This document shows, in pieces, positions 1 to 8,040 of a stretch of DNA of 64,000 nt. Below the pieces are notes generated by a model. That model was not told the origin of the DNA and did no database searches. It saw only the letters and a program-made list of their open reading frames with translations. The position numbers were made by a program, and so were the translations under genes. Where the stretch lies: positions 2,911,001 to 2,975,000 of the forward strand of contig NZ_AP029612.1 of the NCBI RefSeq assembly GCF_040362915.1, written 5' to 3'. Position 1 is the first letter of the stretch; each line of letters begins with the position of its first letter. Source of the stretch: Sediminibacterium sp. KACHI17 (lineage in GTDB: Bacteria; Bacteroidota; Bacteroidia; Chitinophagales; Chitinophagaceae).

Positions 1-22
1 TTGGGTTAGAGAAAACCATGAG

Positions 23-47
23 TCAGGTAAATAACCTGAATTTTTTA
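23..47 (+). terminator. Intrinsic terminator of an upstream gene
   Basis: A six-base-pair stem (TCAGGT/ACCTGA) is followed by a T-run. It would end a plus-strand transcript entering from the left of the window. Confidence 0.5.
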
Positions 48-169
48 TAATATAAGTCTGTTTCAGACGTTATTCTTTCATAAGATTTGTCCATGATCCT
101 GTGAAAAACATCAGACCTTTTTAGGAACAGATGTTTTTGATGTCTGGTTAACATGATAAACGTACGAGT

Positions 170-781
170 ATGAAAATTTTTTGTGTAGGCAGGAATTATG
201 CAGATCATGCAAAGGAACTGGGAAATGCAGTTCCTGAGGAGCCTGTTATTTTCATGAAGCCGAAATCTGCACTTCTTCAACCCAATGCTCCTTTTTATTA
301 TCCTGAGTTTACCAATGAGTTACACTATGAAGCTGAATTGGTACTGAGGATCTCTAAAAATGGTAAATACGTTCAAGAACATCAGGCATCTAAATATTAT
401 GATGCGATTACCGTAGGAATTGATTTTACAGCGAGAGATATCCAGGCAGAACTGAAAAAGAAAGGGTTGCCCTGGGAGAAAGCCAAAGCATGGGATCAGT
501 CTGCAGTTGTAGGCAAATGGGTACCTATTCAACCGGAACTCATGCGTTCACCGATACAGTTCTCTATGAAAAAAAATAAAGAACTGGTTCAGGACGGAAA
601 TACTTCTCACATGATCTTTTCCTGTGATTATATTGTGGCTCATATATCACAGTATTTTTCACTCAATATTGGTGATCTGATCTTTACCGGAACTCCTTCA
701 GGAGTAGGTGAGTGTGTGGTTGGAGATATTTTGGAAGGTTATCTCAAGGAAGAAAAAATGTTTGAATTAGAGATCAAATAA
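170..781 (+). CDS. FAH-family hydrolase (acylpyruvase/FAHD1-like)
   Basis: This 203-residue protein is a compact single-domain member of the fumarylacetoacetate hydrolase family, which cleaves C-C bonds in acylpyruvates or decarboxylates oxaloacetate-like acids using Mg2+. The family metal-ligand pattern is visible: E54 and E56 in a HYEAE stretch, then D85 in GIDFTARD, with a GTPSGVG turn near the C-terminus. Its length matches FAHD1/YcgM-type enzymes rather than the longer two-domain FAH. It starts at an ATG and ends 30 bp before the fused E1 gene, so the two may be co-transcribed. The substrate cannot be read from the sequence. Confidence 0.88.
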   Translation: MKIFCVGRNYADHAKELGNAVPEEPVIFMKPKSALLQPNAPFYYPEFTNELHYEAELVLRISKNGKYVQEHQASKYYDAITVGIDFTARDIQAELKKKGLPWEKAKAWDQSAVVGKWVPIQPELMRSPIQFSMKKNKELVQDGNTSHMIFSCDYIVAHISQYFSLNIGDLIFTGTPSGVGECVVGDILEGYLKEEKMFELEIK

Positions 782-811
782 TCATCAGGAAAAAGAAGAT
801 CGTCTTAATTA

Positions 812-2875
812 ATGCTTACCCCGGAATTACTTCTCAAGGCATATCAACTCATGGTCACCGCAAAGTCCATGTGTGATACTTATGATGCCAATAGACAGAT
901 CTGTAAATATGTACATTCTACTTCTCGCGGACATGAAGCCATTCAACTCGCAACTGGTATGCAATTGCTGCCTTGCGATTGGGTGAGCCCTTATTATAGA
1001 GATGATAGTATCATGTTATCCATCGGTTTTCAACCGTATGAACTAATGCTTCAACTGTTGGCCAAAAAAGAAGATCCCTTTTCCGGGGGAAGATCTTATT
1101 ACTGTCATCCTAGCAGCAGAGATGAAAATCGTCCCTTCATTATTCATCAAAGTAGTGCCACCGGTATGCAGGCCATTCCAACAACAGGATTGGCGCAGGG
1201 TATTCAATATTTAGAAAAGACACAGCATAATAAAATGCCCACTACCGACGGTCAATTACCGATAGTAGTTTGTTCTTTAGGGGATGGAAGTGTTACAGAA
1301 GGTGAGGTCAGTGAAGCCTTACAGTTTGCGGTACTCAAGCAATTGCCGATCATATACCTGGTACAGGATAATCAATGGAGCATCAGTGCTTCTGCGGAAG
1401 AAGTGAGAGCTATGAATGCCTATGATTATGCACAAGGGTTTAAAGGGTTAAGAAGATGGCAGTGTGATGGCAGTGATTTTATTCGCAGTTATGAAACCAT
1501 GGCGGAAGCCATTGCATATACAAGAACGGAAAGAAAACCTGCATTGGTTCATGCTAAAGTGCCTTTATTAGGACATCATACCAGTGGTGTACGAAGAGAG
1601 TTTTACAGAAGCAGGGAAGATTTATTGAAGCATGGATTGTATGACCCACTTCCCAAATTAAGATTATTACTTACTGATGTAGGAATTGCAGAACATGTGA
1701 TCACAGATATTGAGAAGCAGGCGGAAGAGAAAGTACAGGCAGATTTTCAACGTGCACAAACAGCACCGGATCCCGATCCGCGTTCGGTTGAAGAACATGT
1801 TTTTGCTCCTACACCTATTACCGAAGAAAAAGGGCAACGTAGTCCTAAGAATGGTGAGAAAGTTTTGATGGTAGATGCAGCATTACATGCTATTGAAGAA
1901 CTGATGGAAGAATATCCTGAAGCAATTCTATATGGTCAGGACGTAGGCGCCCGTTTGGGTGGTGTATTCAGAGAAGCAGCAACATTGGGTGAAAAATTTG
2001 GAGAGCATCGTGTTTTTAATACCGCAATTCAGGAAGCCTATATTGTAGGTTCTACTGCGGGGCTCTCTGCACTTGGTATCAAGCCCATGGTAGAAGTACA
2101 GTTTGCTGATTATATCTATCCAGGCTTCAATCAATTGGTAACAGAATTATCAAAATCTTGCTATCTCTCTAATGGCAAATTCCCTGTAGGGATGGTCTTA
2201 AGAGTGCCAACCGGTGCTTATGGAGGGGGAGGACCTTATCACAGTGGTAGTGTGGAAAGTACTTTACTAACCATTAAGGGGATTAAAGTGGTGTATCCAT
2301 CGAATACCGCTGATATGAAGGGTTTACTCAAGGCAGCATTTCATGATCCCAATCCGGTGGTCATGCTGGAGCACAAGGGATTGTATTGGAGTAAAGTACC
2401 CGGCACAGAAGATGCAAAAATGGTAGAGCCTTCGCGTGATTATCTGTTGCCATTGGGTAAGGCTAATATTGTGTTGGCTGCTGATATTTCTCGTGTGAAA
2501 AAGGGGGAAACGGTTTGTATCATCACCTATGGAATGGGTGTTTATTGGGCAAAAGCTGCCGCGGCTCAGTTCCCCGGACAGGTTGAGATCGTTGATTTAA
2601 GAACCCTGCATCCATTAGATGAAGAAATGATCTTTAACCAGGTCAAAAAACATGGCAAAGTGCTGGTTTTAAGCGAGGAGCAACAAAATAATTCCTTTGC
2701 AGAAGCATTGGCCCTACGCATTACCAACCACTGCTATCATTTTCTGGATGCCCGTGTAGAAGTGATGGGGGCATTGAACCTGCCTGCGGTACCTATTAAT
2801 CTGGTCTTAGAAGCCGCCATGCTCCCCAATGCCCAAACCGTTCAAGAACGGATCGCTAAATTGTTGGCATACTAA
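812..2875 (+). CDS. 2-oxoacid dehydrogenase E1, fused alpha and beta subunits
   Basis: This 687-residue protein is a thiamine-diphosphate E1 component of a branched-chain-type 2-oxoacid dehydrogenase complex, which decarboxylates the oxoacid and acylates the lipoyl E2. Residues 1 to about 330 are the alpha half, with the ThDP/Mg motif starting at G157-D158-G159 and ending near DNQWSIS. Residues from about 350 form the beta half, with transketolase pyrimidine-binding and C-terminal domains. Alpha-beta fusion is common in Bacteroidota. No E2 or E3 gene lies nearby. A second fused E1 is at 20662, and the two are clearly diverged (687 versus 796 residues). Branched-chain specificity is inferred from family resemblance. 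Confidence 0.9.
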   Translation: MLTPELLLKAYQLMVTAKSMCDTYDANRQICKYVHSTSRGHEAIQLATGMQLLPCDWVSPYYRDDSIMLSIGFQPYELMLQLLAKKEDPFSGGRSYYCHPSSRDENRPFIIHQSSATGMQAIPTTGLAQGIQYLEKTQHNKMPTTDGQLPIVVCSLGDGSVTEGEVSEALQFAVLKQLPIIYLVQDNQWSISASAEEVRAMNAYDYAQGFKGLRRWQCDGSDFIRSYETMAEAIAYTRTERKPALVHAKVPLLGHHTSGVRREFYRSREDLLKHGLYDPLPKLRLLLTDVGIAEHVITDIEKQAEEKVQADFQRAQTAPDPDPRSVEEHVFAPTPITEEKGQRSPKNGEKVLMVDAALHAIEELMEEYPEAILYGQDVGARLGGVFREAATLGEKFGEHRVFNTAIQEAYIVGSTAGLSALGIKPMVEVQFADYIYPGFNQLVTELSKSCYLSNGKFPVGMVLRVPTGAYGGGGPYHSGSVESTLLTIKGIKVVYPSNTADMKGLLKAAFHDPNPVVMLEHKGLYWSKVPGTEDAKMVEPSRDYLLPLGKANIVLAADISRVKKGETVCIITYGMGVYWAKAAAAQFPGQVEIVDLRTLHPLDEEMIFNQVKKHGKVLVLSEEQQNNSFAEALALRITNHCYHFLDARVEVMGALNLPAVPINLVLEAAMLPNAQTVQERIAKLLAY

Positions 2876-2894
2876 GTATGAACCCCTATATTTG
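2861..2894 (+). promoter_or_regulatory. Promoter of tRNA-Met
   Basis: A perfect Bacteroidota -7 element, TATATTTG (2887-2894), has a TTG -33 element at 2864-2866 with a 20-bp spacer. It lies 26 bp before the tRNA, and the -33 element is inside the end of the E1 gene. Confidence 0.6.
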
Positions 2895-2920
2895 CACCCC
2901 GTAAATGAAAATTTACACAT

Positions 2921-2994
2921 GGCGGGGTAGCTCAGGTGGTTAGAGCGTTGGATTCATAACCCAAAGGTCTCGGGTTCAACTCCCGATCCCGCTA
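2921..2994 (+). tRNA. tRNA-Met (CAT anticodon), elongator type
   Basis: This 74-nt sequence folds as a full cloverleaf. The acceptor pairs GGCGGGG with TCCCGCT, the D-arm is GCTC/GAGC, the anticodon loop is TTCATAA with anticodon CAT, and the T-arm is TCGGG-TTCAACT-CCCGA. The discriminator is A, and CCA is not encoded. The anticodon stem lacks the three G-C pairs of an initiator tRNA, so I call it elongator Met; tRNA-Ile2 is less likely. Its 3' half is duplicated downstream at 4266. Confidence 0.96.
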
Positions 2995-2999
2995 CGATA
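2954..2999 (+). repeat. Direct repeat copy A (tRNA-Met 3' half)
   Basis: These 46 bases, from the anticodon loop to just past the tRNA end, are identical to 4266-4311. Together they bracket the histidine kinase gene in the manner of attL and attR sites at a tRNA. Confidence 0.9.
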
Positions 3000-3003
3000 T
3001 AAG

Positions 3004-3030
3004 GAGCCTTCTCATCAAGGCTCTTTTTTT
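3004..3030 (+). terminator. Terminator of tRNA-Met
   Basis: The hairpin GAGCCTT-CTCATC-AAGGCTC is followed by seven T. A near copy with a one-base-longer stem and a four-base loop lies at 4314. Confidence 0.85.
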
Positions 3031-3031
3031 G

Positions 3032-3053
3032 TTCATAACCTAAAGATCTCGGG
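3032..3053 (+). repeat. Degenerate tRNA-Met fragment
   Basis: TTCATAACCTAAAGATCTCGGG repeats the tRNA anticodon-loop-to-T-stem segment with two substitutions, directly after the terminator. The same order (tRNA 3' part, terminator, tRNA fragment) recurs at 4266-4372. Confidence 0.75.
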
Positions 3054-3161
3054 CCGAGACGATTAGCTTTTGTATGTATAGTTAAAAATTTTATTAACTT
3101 TCTTATATCGGAGTTTGGTAATGCTTATTTTATCGAAGTATATAGTTATTAAACTTAGTCT

Positions 3162-4232
3162 ATGATTAGTTTTATAAAGATTCGATCTGTAGGTAAGCGG
3201 ATAGCTATATCAATTGGTTTATTATTCTGCATTGCTTTTTTAGACCTATTTATTTCTCCAGAAGTAACAATTGCTCCACTTTATGTAATTCCACTTATAT
3301 TATTTGCTGACGAGGAGCGAATTTCTAGTACCTATTGTATTTTGTTTGCTATTCTAATTCCATTTATCTGGTCATTTATTGATTATCATAAACATGATTA
3401 TACCAAGGAACTTTTTCATATTGTAAATGCTTTAACCAAAGGGTTTTTAACTGTTATTTTAGTCATCGGGATTAGGCAGTACAAATTTTTGAAAGCTACT
3501 AAAATTGAATTAGCTGCTTCAAAAGAAAGTTTAGAGCAAACCAATAGTGAACTAAATAAGTTCATAGGTATGGCAGCACATGACATACGAAATCCAATAG
3601 GATCAATATTAATGTGTACTGAAATGATGTTAGAAGATGAGAATACAGCAGAAGAATCTAAAGAATGGTTAAGCATGATTCGCATAACTGCTCAAAATTC
3701 CTTGGATATTGTTTCTGATACTTTAAATATCAGTAAGATTCAGTCAGGTACAATCGATTTAGTCATTCAGAAACTTGACTATAAACAGCTTATTAATGAT
3801 GTTGTTGTATCCAATCAATTTATGGCTAATCAGAAGGGACAAAAAATCATTGTTAAGGCAGAGGATACTCAATTAGAAGTTAATTGTGATAAAGGTAGAA
3901 TTACGCAAGTTCTAAATAATTTAATCACAAATGCGATTAAATATTCCGAAAAGAATACTGAAATAGAAATTCAGATAGCTAAAAATAATGGTGAAACAAT
4001 AAAGACAAGCATTATTGATCATGGTTTAGGCATTGATGCAAAATATCATGATAAACTTTTTGATCCATTCGTCACTACTGATAATAAGCCTACAAATAAT
4101 GAGTCAAAAACAGGATTGGGATTGGCAATTGTAAAAAAGATAGTTGAATTACATCATGGGAATATTGGGTTTACCAGTGAAGTAGGCAAGGGCTCAACTT
4201 TTTTCTTTGAATTACCTGTTTATTCCGATTAG
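3162..4232 (+). CDS. Membrane sensor histidine kinase (orphan)
   Basis: This 356-residue protein has about four N-terminal membrane segments (roughly residues 16-32, 36-49, 54-73 and 86-105). A short linker, an HisKA domain with phosphoacceptor H140 in AAHDIRNP, and an HATPase domain follow, the latter with the N-box NLITNAIKYSE, G1 motif DHGLGID and G2 motif TGLGLAIVKK. There is no extracellular sensor domain, so the signal is probably sensed in the membrane region. No response regulator adjoins it. The gene is visibly more AT-rich than its neighbours and lies between two copies of the tRNA-Met 3' half, which suggests acquisition by integration. No integrase is present. Confidence 0.9.
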   Translation: MISFIKIRSVGKRIAISIGLLFCIAFLDLFISPEVTIAPLYVIPLILFADEERISSTYCILFAILIPFIWSFIDYHKHDYTKELFHIVNALTKGFLTVILVIGIRQYKFLKATKIELAASKESLEQTNSELNKFIGMAAHDIRNPIGSILMCTEMMLEDENTAEESKEWLSMIRITAQNSLDIVSDTLNISKIQSGTIDLVIQKLDYKQLINDVVVSNQFMANQKGQKIIVKAEDTQLEVNCDKGRITQVLNNLITNAIKYSEKNTEIEIQIAKNNGETIKTSIIDHGLGIDAKYHDKLFDPFVTTDNKPTNNESKTGLGLAIVKKIVELHHGNIGFTSEVGKGSTFFFELPVYSD

Positions 4233-4265
4233 TCTAATATGATTTTTAACTTAATGATTTGATTA

Positions 4266-4311
4266 TCATAACCCAAAGGTCTCGGGTTCAACTCCCGATC
4301 CCGCTACGATA
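4266..4311 (+). repeat. Direct repeat copy B (tRNA-Met 3' half)
   Basis: Identical over 46 bases to 2954-2999. It lacks the 5' half of the tRNA, so it is not a functional gene; it is the expected second attachment-site copy. Confidence 0.9.
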
Positions 4312-4313
4312 CA

Positions 4314-4340
4314 GAGCCTTCTTATGAAGGCTCTTTTTTT
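4314..4340 (+). terminator. Duplicated tRNA terminator, downstream of the kinase
   Basis: The stem GAGCCTTC-TTAT-GAAGGCTC is followed by seven T. It is a copy of the terminator at 3004 and may now terminate the histidine kinase transcript. Confidence 0.8.
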
Positions 4341-4344
4341 GCTT

Positions 4345-4372
4345 ATAACCCAAAGGTCTCGGGTTCAACTCC
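4345..4372 (+). repeat. Third tRNA-Met fragment
   Basis: These 28 bases are identical to tRNA-Met from the anticodon loop into the T-arm (ataacccaaagg to caactcc). The match then breaks off before the acceptor. It is the right-hand counterpart of the degenerate fragment at 3032. Confidence 0.8.
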
Positions 4373-4434
4373 TGCCGTACTTCATAATATTCTAAAATGT
4401 CCACTGTTTTAGCCGGAAATGGCTTATCTGATTT

Positions 4435-4551
4435 CTAAATACGTGCATTTGGCCACTCAGTTACTTTTTTCGATTCATTGACTTCTAGTGAAAGTCGATA
4501 ATAAATATTTTCTCCTAATACAGGTGGATCATACGTAGCTAATGGTATGAT
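4435..4551 (-). pseudogene. Possible gene remnant (C-terminal fragment)
   Basis: The 4373-4715 interval has no intact gene. On the minus strand a 38-codon open stretch ends at 4435 and reads like coding sequence (it contains TYDPPVLGENIYYRL), but it has no start codon and a stop lies immediately upstream. It may be the tail of a gene cut off when the tRNA-linked segment was rearranged. I do not recognise the family. Confidence 0.25.
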
Positions 4552-4715
4552 TTAAATTATTGCTGCTTATAGATGGTTTCTTTTCCATTTAAAAATCACC
4601 TGGGTGGTCATTTAGCAGGTCAGAATGGTCATTCGGTAAAGAGTTGATAAGTTGTCTTCTGGCACTGATTCATTTTTGCCTCGTAAAACAAAATATTTAT
4701 CAAAAAAAGTAAGCA

Positions 4716-5273
4716 ATGAAAAAAGGAATCTTATTCGCATTTCTAGTGACTGCAGCGATAGCTGTTAATGCTCAAAGTAAAAGTAAAATTAAAGGGTTAG
4801 GTGCCGGTATGGTATCAGTAACAAATGTTGATGGTAAAATGGCTTTAAATATTGGTGGATATGGTGGTATCCTGATCAATGATAAGTGGACATTTGGTGC
4901 ATCAGGTAATAACTTCTTCTTAAGTAAACGCATTGGTGCCGAAAATAGAAAGTTTCAATTTTCTTATTATGGACTGTATAATGAATATCGTTTTGGACAA
5001 TTAAGAAATGTACACATCTCTGCCGGTATCACAACAGGTATTGGAGCACTTCATACAAAATCAACAGGAGTAAAACCGGAGTATAAACTTGATGGTAAAT
5101 GGACGCCTGTCGTTCAACCTAAATTGATCTTGAATATACCTGTCACATCTTTTATGCAGGTCCAGGTTCACGGATCTTACTTAATGACAGGTAAAACAAA
5201 TAACATGGGATTTACCAAACAGAGAATGAATGGGGTTGATGGTGGAATTAGTTTGTTATTCGGTGGATTATAA
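4716..5273 (+). CDS. Secreted hypothetical protein, probable small beta-barrel
   Basis: This 185-residue protein has a signal peptide of about 20 residues ending in VNAQ. The rest alternates Gly- and aromatic-rich short strands (NIGGYGGI, FGASGNNFF, FSYYGLYNEYRFG) and ends in a hydrophobic strand-like tail, as in small outer-membrane barrels of Bacteroidota. I do not recognise a named family. It ends 10 bp before the hydrolase lipoprotein, which suggests a two-gene operon. Confidence 0.7.
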   Translation: MKKGILFAFLVTAAIAVNAQSKSKIKGLGAGMVSVTNVDGKMALNIGGYGGILINDKWTFGASGNNFFLSKRIGAENRKFQFSYYGLYNEYRFGQLRNVHISAGITTGIGALHTKSTGVKPEYKLDGKWTPVVQPKLILNIPVTSFMQVQVHGSYLMTGKTNNMGFTKQRMNGVDGGISLLFGGL

Positions 5274-5283
5274 ATGAATAAAA

Positions 5284-6135
5284 ATGAAACCAATGAAACA
5301 AATATTATTCTTAGCACTATCGGTCATCACTTTACTTTCATGTAAAAAATCAGAGATTCAAAGTGCTACTATCAAAAAAAGTATCATTCAAGTCAACCAA
5401 AAAGCAACTGAAGTTGCCTATGCTGAAGGTGAGTTGGGTACCATTGTTTATGTAAGCGGATATAATTCTGAGCTGGATAATTGGAATTACATGTACAATA
5501 TGCACGATGGACGATATGGCTTCTTCGCTTATAACCGACCAGGTGTAGGTAAGTCAGAGAATGTGCAAGGTGTGAGAAATGCTACTGTTATCGTTAACGA
5601 ATTGAAAAAAGTGTTAGATGCAGTGAACGCTAAGCCTCCTTACACACTCGTAGGGCATTCAATGGGGGGTATTTACGCACGTCTTTTTTACCACAAATAT
5701 CCAACTTTAGTAAAAGGGATTATTTTAGTGGACGCAACGCATGAACGTCAGCTTGATACTTTAATGACAATGATTCCTGCTGATAAACGACAAGAGTTCT
5801 CTGCCATTCTGGAAGAACAACTGAATCAAGCTTTAGCAGTTATGCCTGATGGAGCGGTAAAAGAAGAATTCAGATCAAACTTCAAGGATAATTATGCAAT
5901 TATCAAAAACTTTCCTCCCATCACTGAATTGCCAATGGCTGTTTTGACAAGTATTAAACCGAGTTCTGAAGAGCCGGCTCCAATAAAAGCAATCATAGAG
6001 GCATTACACAGAGAATGGGCTACGGCAGCAGGATCAAAAGGCTGGTTTATTGCTACATCAAATAGTGGACATTACATCCAGCTCGACGAACCAAAATTGG
6101 TGAGGTCGGGTGTAGAATGGATCCTAAATCAGTAA
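5284..6135 (+). CDS. Alpha/beta-hydrolase lipoprotein
   Basis: This 283-residue protein has a lipoprotein signal with the lipobox LLSC (C20), so it is predicted to be membrane-anchored. The alpha/beta-hydrolase fold follows: an oxyanion region GYNSELDNW, then RPGVGKSE, the nucleophile elbow GHSMGG with S126, an acidic residue in VDATHE, and a C-terminal catalytic His in SNSGHYIQ. The likely role is ester or amide hydrolysis at the cell surface or in the periplasm; the substrate is unknown. A second in-frame ATG lies three codons downstream and would give the same mature protein. A LytS/LytTR pair follows. Confidence 0.85.
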   Translation: MKPMKQILFLALSVITLLSCKKSEIQSATIKKSIIQVNQKATEVAYAEGELGTIVYVSGYNSELDNWNYMYNMHDGRYGFFAYNRPGVGKSENVQGVRNATVIVNELKKVLDAVNAKPPYTLVGHSMGGIYARLFYHKYPTLVKGIILVDATHERQLDTLMTMIPADKRQEFSAILEEQLNQALAVMPDGAVKEEFRSNFKDNYAIIKNFPPITELPMAVLTSIKPSSEEPAPIKAIIEALHREWATAAGSKGWFIATSNSGHYIQLDEPKLVRSGVEWILNQ

Positions 6136-6148
6136 ATTACATCTATAA

Positions 6149-6177
6149 GGCAACCGGATAACCCCGGTTGTCTTTCT
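6149..6177 (+). terminator. Hairpin after the hydrolase gene
   Basis: The stem CAACCGG/CCGGTTG is followed by TCTTTCT. The T-run is imperfect, so termination may be partial. Confidence 0.45.
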
Positions 6178-6182
6178 AGTAT

Positions 6183-7220
6183 ATGAATAAGGAATTCAAC
6201 AGAATTATTCTGTCTATCATTTTGGGTGCCCTGATCAGTCTTGTTCAGGACATTGTTATACATGGATTACCTGTTCATTTTCATGAAAATGTTCTTGGTG
6301 AAATATTATTTGCATCTTGTTATGTATACTGTTTCTTTTGGATGACCCGCTTTTTAATGCGTGGCTTTTTTGCAAAAACCATTCGAGGTGAAAATGGGAA
6401 AATGGAAGTGCTTATTAATTTTATTAAAGCAGAATTGATTGGACTTATAATGCTTTTTTTAATAGGGATACTATTAACCGTCCTGATAAAACAATCAATA
6501 GACATCAAGCTTAAAGAACTTTCGGAGTTTCGTTTTATAATGGTGTATTACTTTTTTATTAATGCAATCTTATTCAGTGTAGAAGTGGGACTTCGTGTAT
6601 TTCGATTATATAGTCATGAGAAGGATGCAAAGCATCAAGCTGAGCAGTCGTTCATGCAAGCTCAGTTGCAAATGCTTCGTCAACAATTAAATCCTCATTT
6701 TCTATTCAATAACCTCAATATCATAGCCGCCACGATCAATACCAATCCTAAACTCGCACATGATTTTACGAAGAGCATGGCTGATTTTTACCGTAAGGTT
6801 TTGGAAACAGAGAGGTCGGGGTGGATAACACTGAAAGAGGAGCTTAAGACGGTGAAGTCATATCTCTATATGCTTAGTGTTAGGTTTGAAGATAAGATCA
6901 ACTATGAGATCAGTATTCCTGAAGAAATACAGATGAGTTATTTTGTTCCTGATTTTATTTTACAACCTATAATAGAGAATATTATAAAGCATAACCATTG
7001 TAGTAAACAGGAACCTTTGCAAATTGTTATCAGACTTAATGAGTCAATGCGTTTGGTAGTTTCAAATAATCATAATCCAAAGAATGTAGCAGACGAAAGT
7101 CTTGGTATCGGATGGTTTAATATTAAAAGTCGTTATAAATATCTTGGAGCTGAAATGCCAATCAAGTACATAATCGGTAAAACTTTTTTTGTGGAAATAC
7201 CCATGGTAAAACAATCTTAA
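6183..7220 (+). CDS. LytS-type sensor histidine kinase
   Basis: This 345-residue protein has about four N-terminal membrane segments up to residue 145 or so. A short helical linker and a His_kinase (PF06580-type) domain follow, with the phosphoacceptor H172 in the hallmark LNPHFLFNN. A degenerate ATPase domain carries QPIIENIIKHN. It belongs to the LytS/YehU class that pairs with LytTR regulators. The partner is immediately downstream, 7 bp away, so this is a cognate two-gene operon. Confidence 0.92.
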   Translation: MNKEFNRIILSIILGALISLVQDIVIHGLPVHFHENVLGEILFASCYVYCFFWMTRFLMRGFFAKTIRGENGKMEVLINFIKAELIGLIMLFLIGILLTVLIKQSIDIKLKELSEFRFIMVYYFFINAILFSVEVGLRVFRLYSHEKDAKHQAEQSFMQAQLQMLRQQLNPHFLFNNLNIIAATINTNPKLAHDFTKSMADFYRKVLETERSGWITLKEELKTVKSYLYMLSVRFEDKINYEISIPEEIQMSYFVPDFILQPIIENIIKHNHCSKQEPLQIVIRLNESMRLVVSNNHNPKNVADESLGIGWFNIKSRYKYLGAEMPIKYIIGKTFFVEIPMVKQS

Positions 7221-7227
7221 TGAATGT

Positions 7228-7992
7228 ATGCATTATCAAGTTGTAATTGTCGAAGATGAAAAATATGCTGCACAATATCTGAAAGATACTTTGGCAACCA
7301 TAGCTCCGGATATGGAGGTTGTAGCAATTTTAGACAGTGTCGAGTCTGTAAAACAACAACTGCCATTATTGAATGTGGATCTTGTTTTGGCTGATATTCA
7401 TCTGGATGATGGTATTTCCTTTTCTGCATTTGAATTTTTGCAATGGAAAAAACCTGTGATTTTTATCACTGCTTATGACGCCTATGCAATAAAGGCATTT
7501 AAAACAAGTGGTATTGATTATTTATTAAAACCATGTGATGAAGAAGAGCTTAGTATAGCACTAGATAAATTTCGAAACAGTCAGGTACATCAAAGTGTTG
7601 AGTCACTGTACGAAAAAATCAAAATGCTGGCAACAGAAAAAAATAATTACAAGGAAAGATTTGCAGTTACTTTAGGTTCCAGATTACTCTCCATTCCCGT
7701 TGCAGAGGTGTCTTATTTTTATTCGGCCAATAAGGTCATTTTTATTGTAAAGTCTGATGGACAGAAACTGCCATATTCCGGAAGTTTAGATCAGCTCTCA
7801 TCATCTGTTGATCCCAAACATTTTTTCAGAGTCAACCGAAATTTCTTGATCACACATCAGGCTATTGAGAAAATTGAAATTCATGCAGGAAGAAATGTAG
7901 TGGTGCATATTAAACCCGGAACTGGAAGCGATTCTTTGGTGCAGGTAAGTAAAGACCGAATTGTAGAATTCAAGTGTTGGTTAGACTATTGA
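7228..7992 (+). CDS. LytTR-family response regulator
   Basis: This 254-residue protein has an N-terminal receiver domain with acidic pocket E9/D10, phosphoacceptor D56 in LADIHLDDG, and the conserved Lys in YLLKP. A C-terminal LytTR DNA-binding domain (about residues 145-250) contains the FFRVNRNFLI motif. It is the partner of the LytS-type kinase just upstream. Targets cannot be read directly, but such pairs often control nearby envelope genes, here possibly the acyltransferase or the hydrolase lipoprotein. Confidence 0.93.
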   Translation: MHYQVVIVEDEKYAAQYLKDTLATIAPDMEVVAILDSVESVKQQLPLLNVDLVLADIHLDDGISFSAFEFLQWKKPVIFITAYDAYAIKAFKTSGIDYLLKPCDEEELSIALDKFRNSQVHQSVESLYEKIKMLATEKNNYKERFAVTLGSRLLSIPVAEVSYFYSANKVIFIVKSDGQKLPYSGSLDQLSSSVDPKHFFRVNRNFLITHQAIEKIEIHAGRNVVVHIKPGTGSDSLVQVSKDRIVEFKCWLDY

Positions 7993-8040
7993 GGTTGGGG
8001 TAATAGAAGTGATATTACTAGTTCAAAACCATATTTTCAC

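Noticed and set aside
812..2875. Transketolase or DXP synthase identity for the fused ThDP enzyme
   Set aside because: The order of the alpha-type ThDP motif and the beta-type C-terminal half matches E1 of 2-oxoacid dehydrogenases.
4266..4372. Second and third tRNA-Met genes
   Set aside because: Both lack the 5' acceptor strand and D-arm, so they are fragments, not functional tRNAs.
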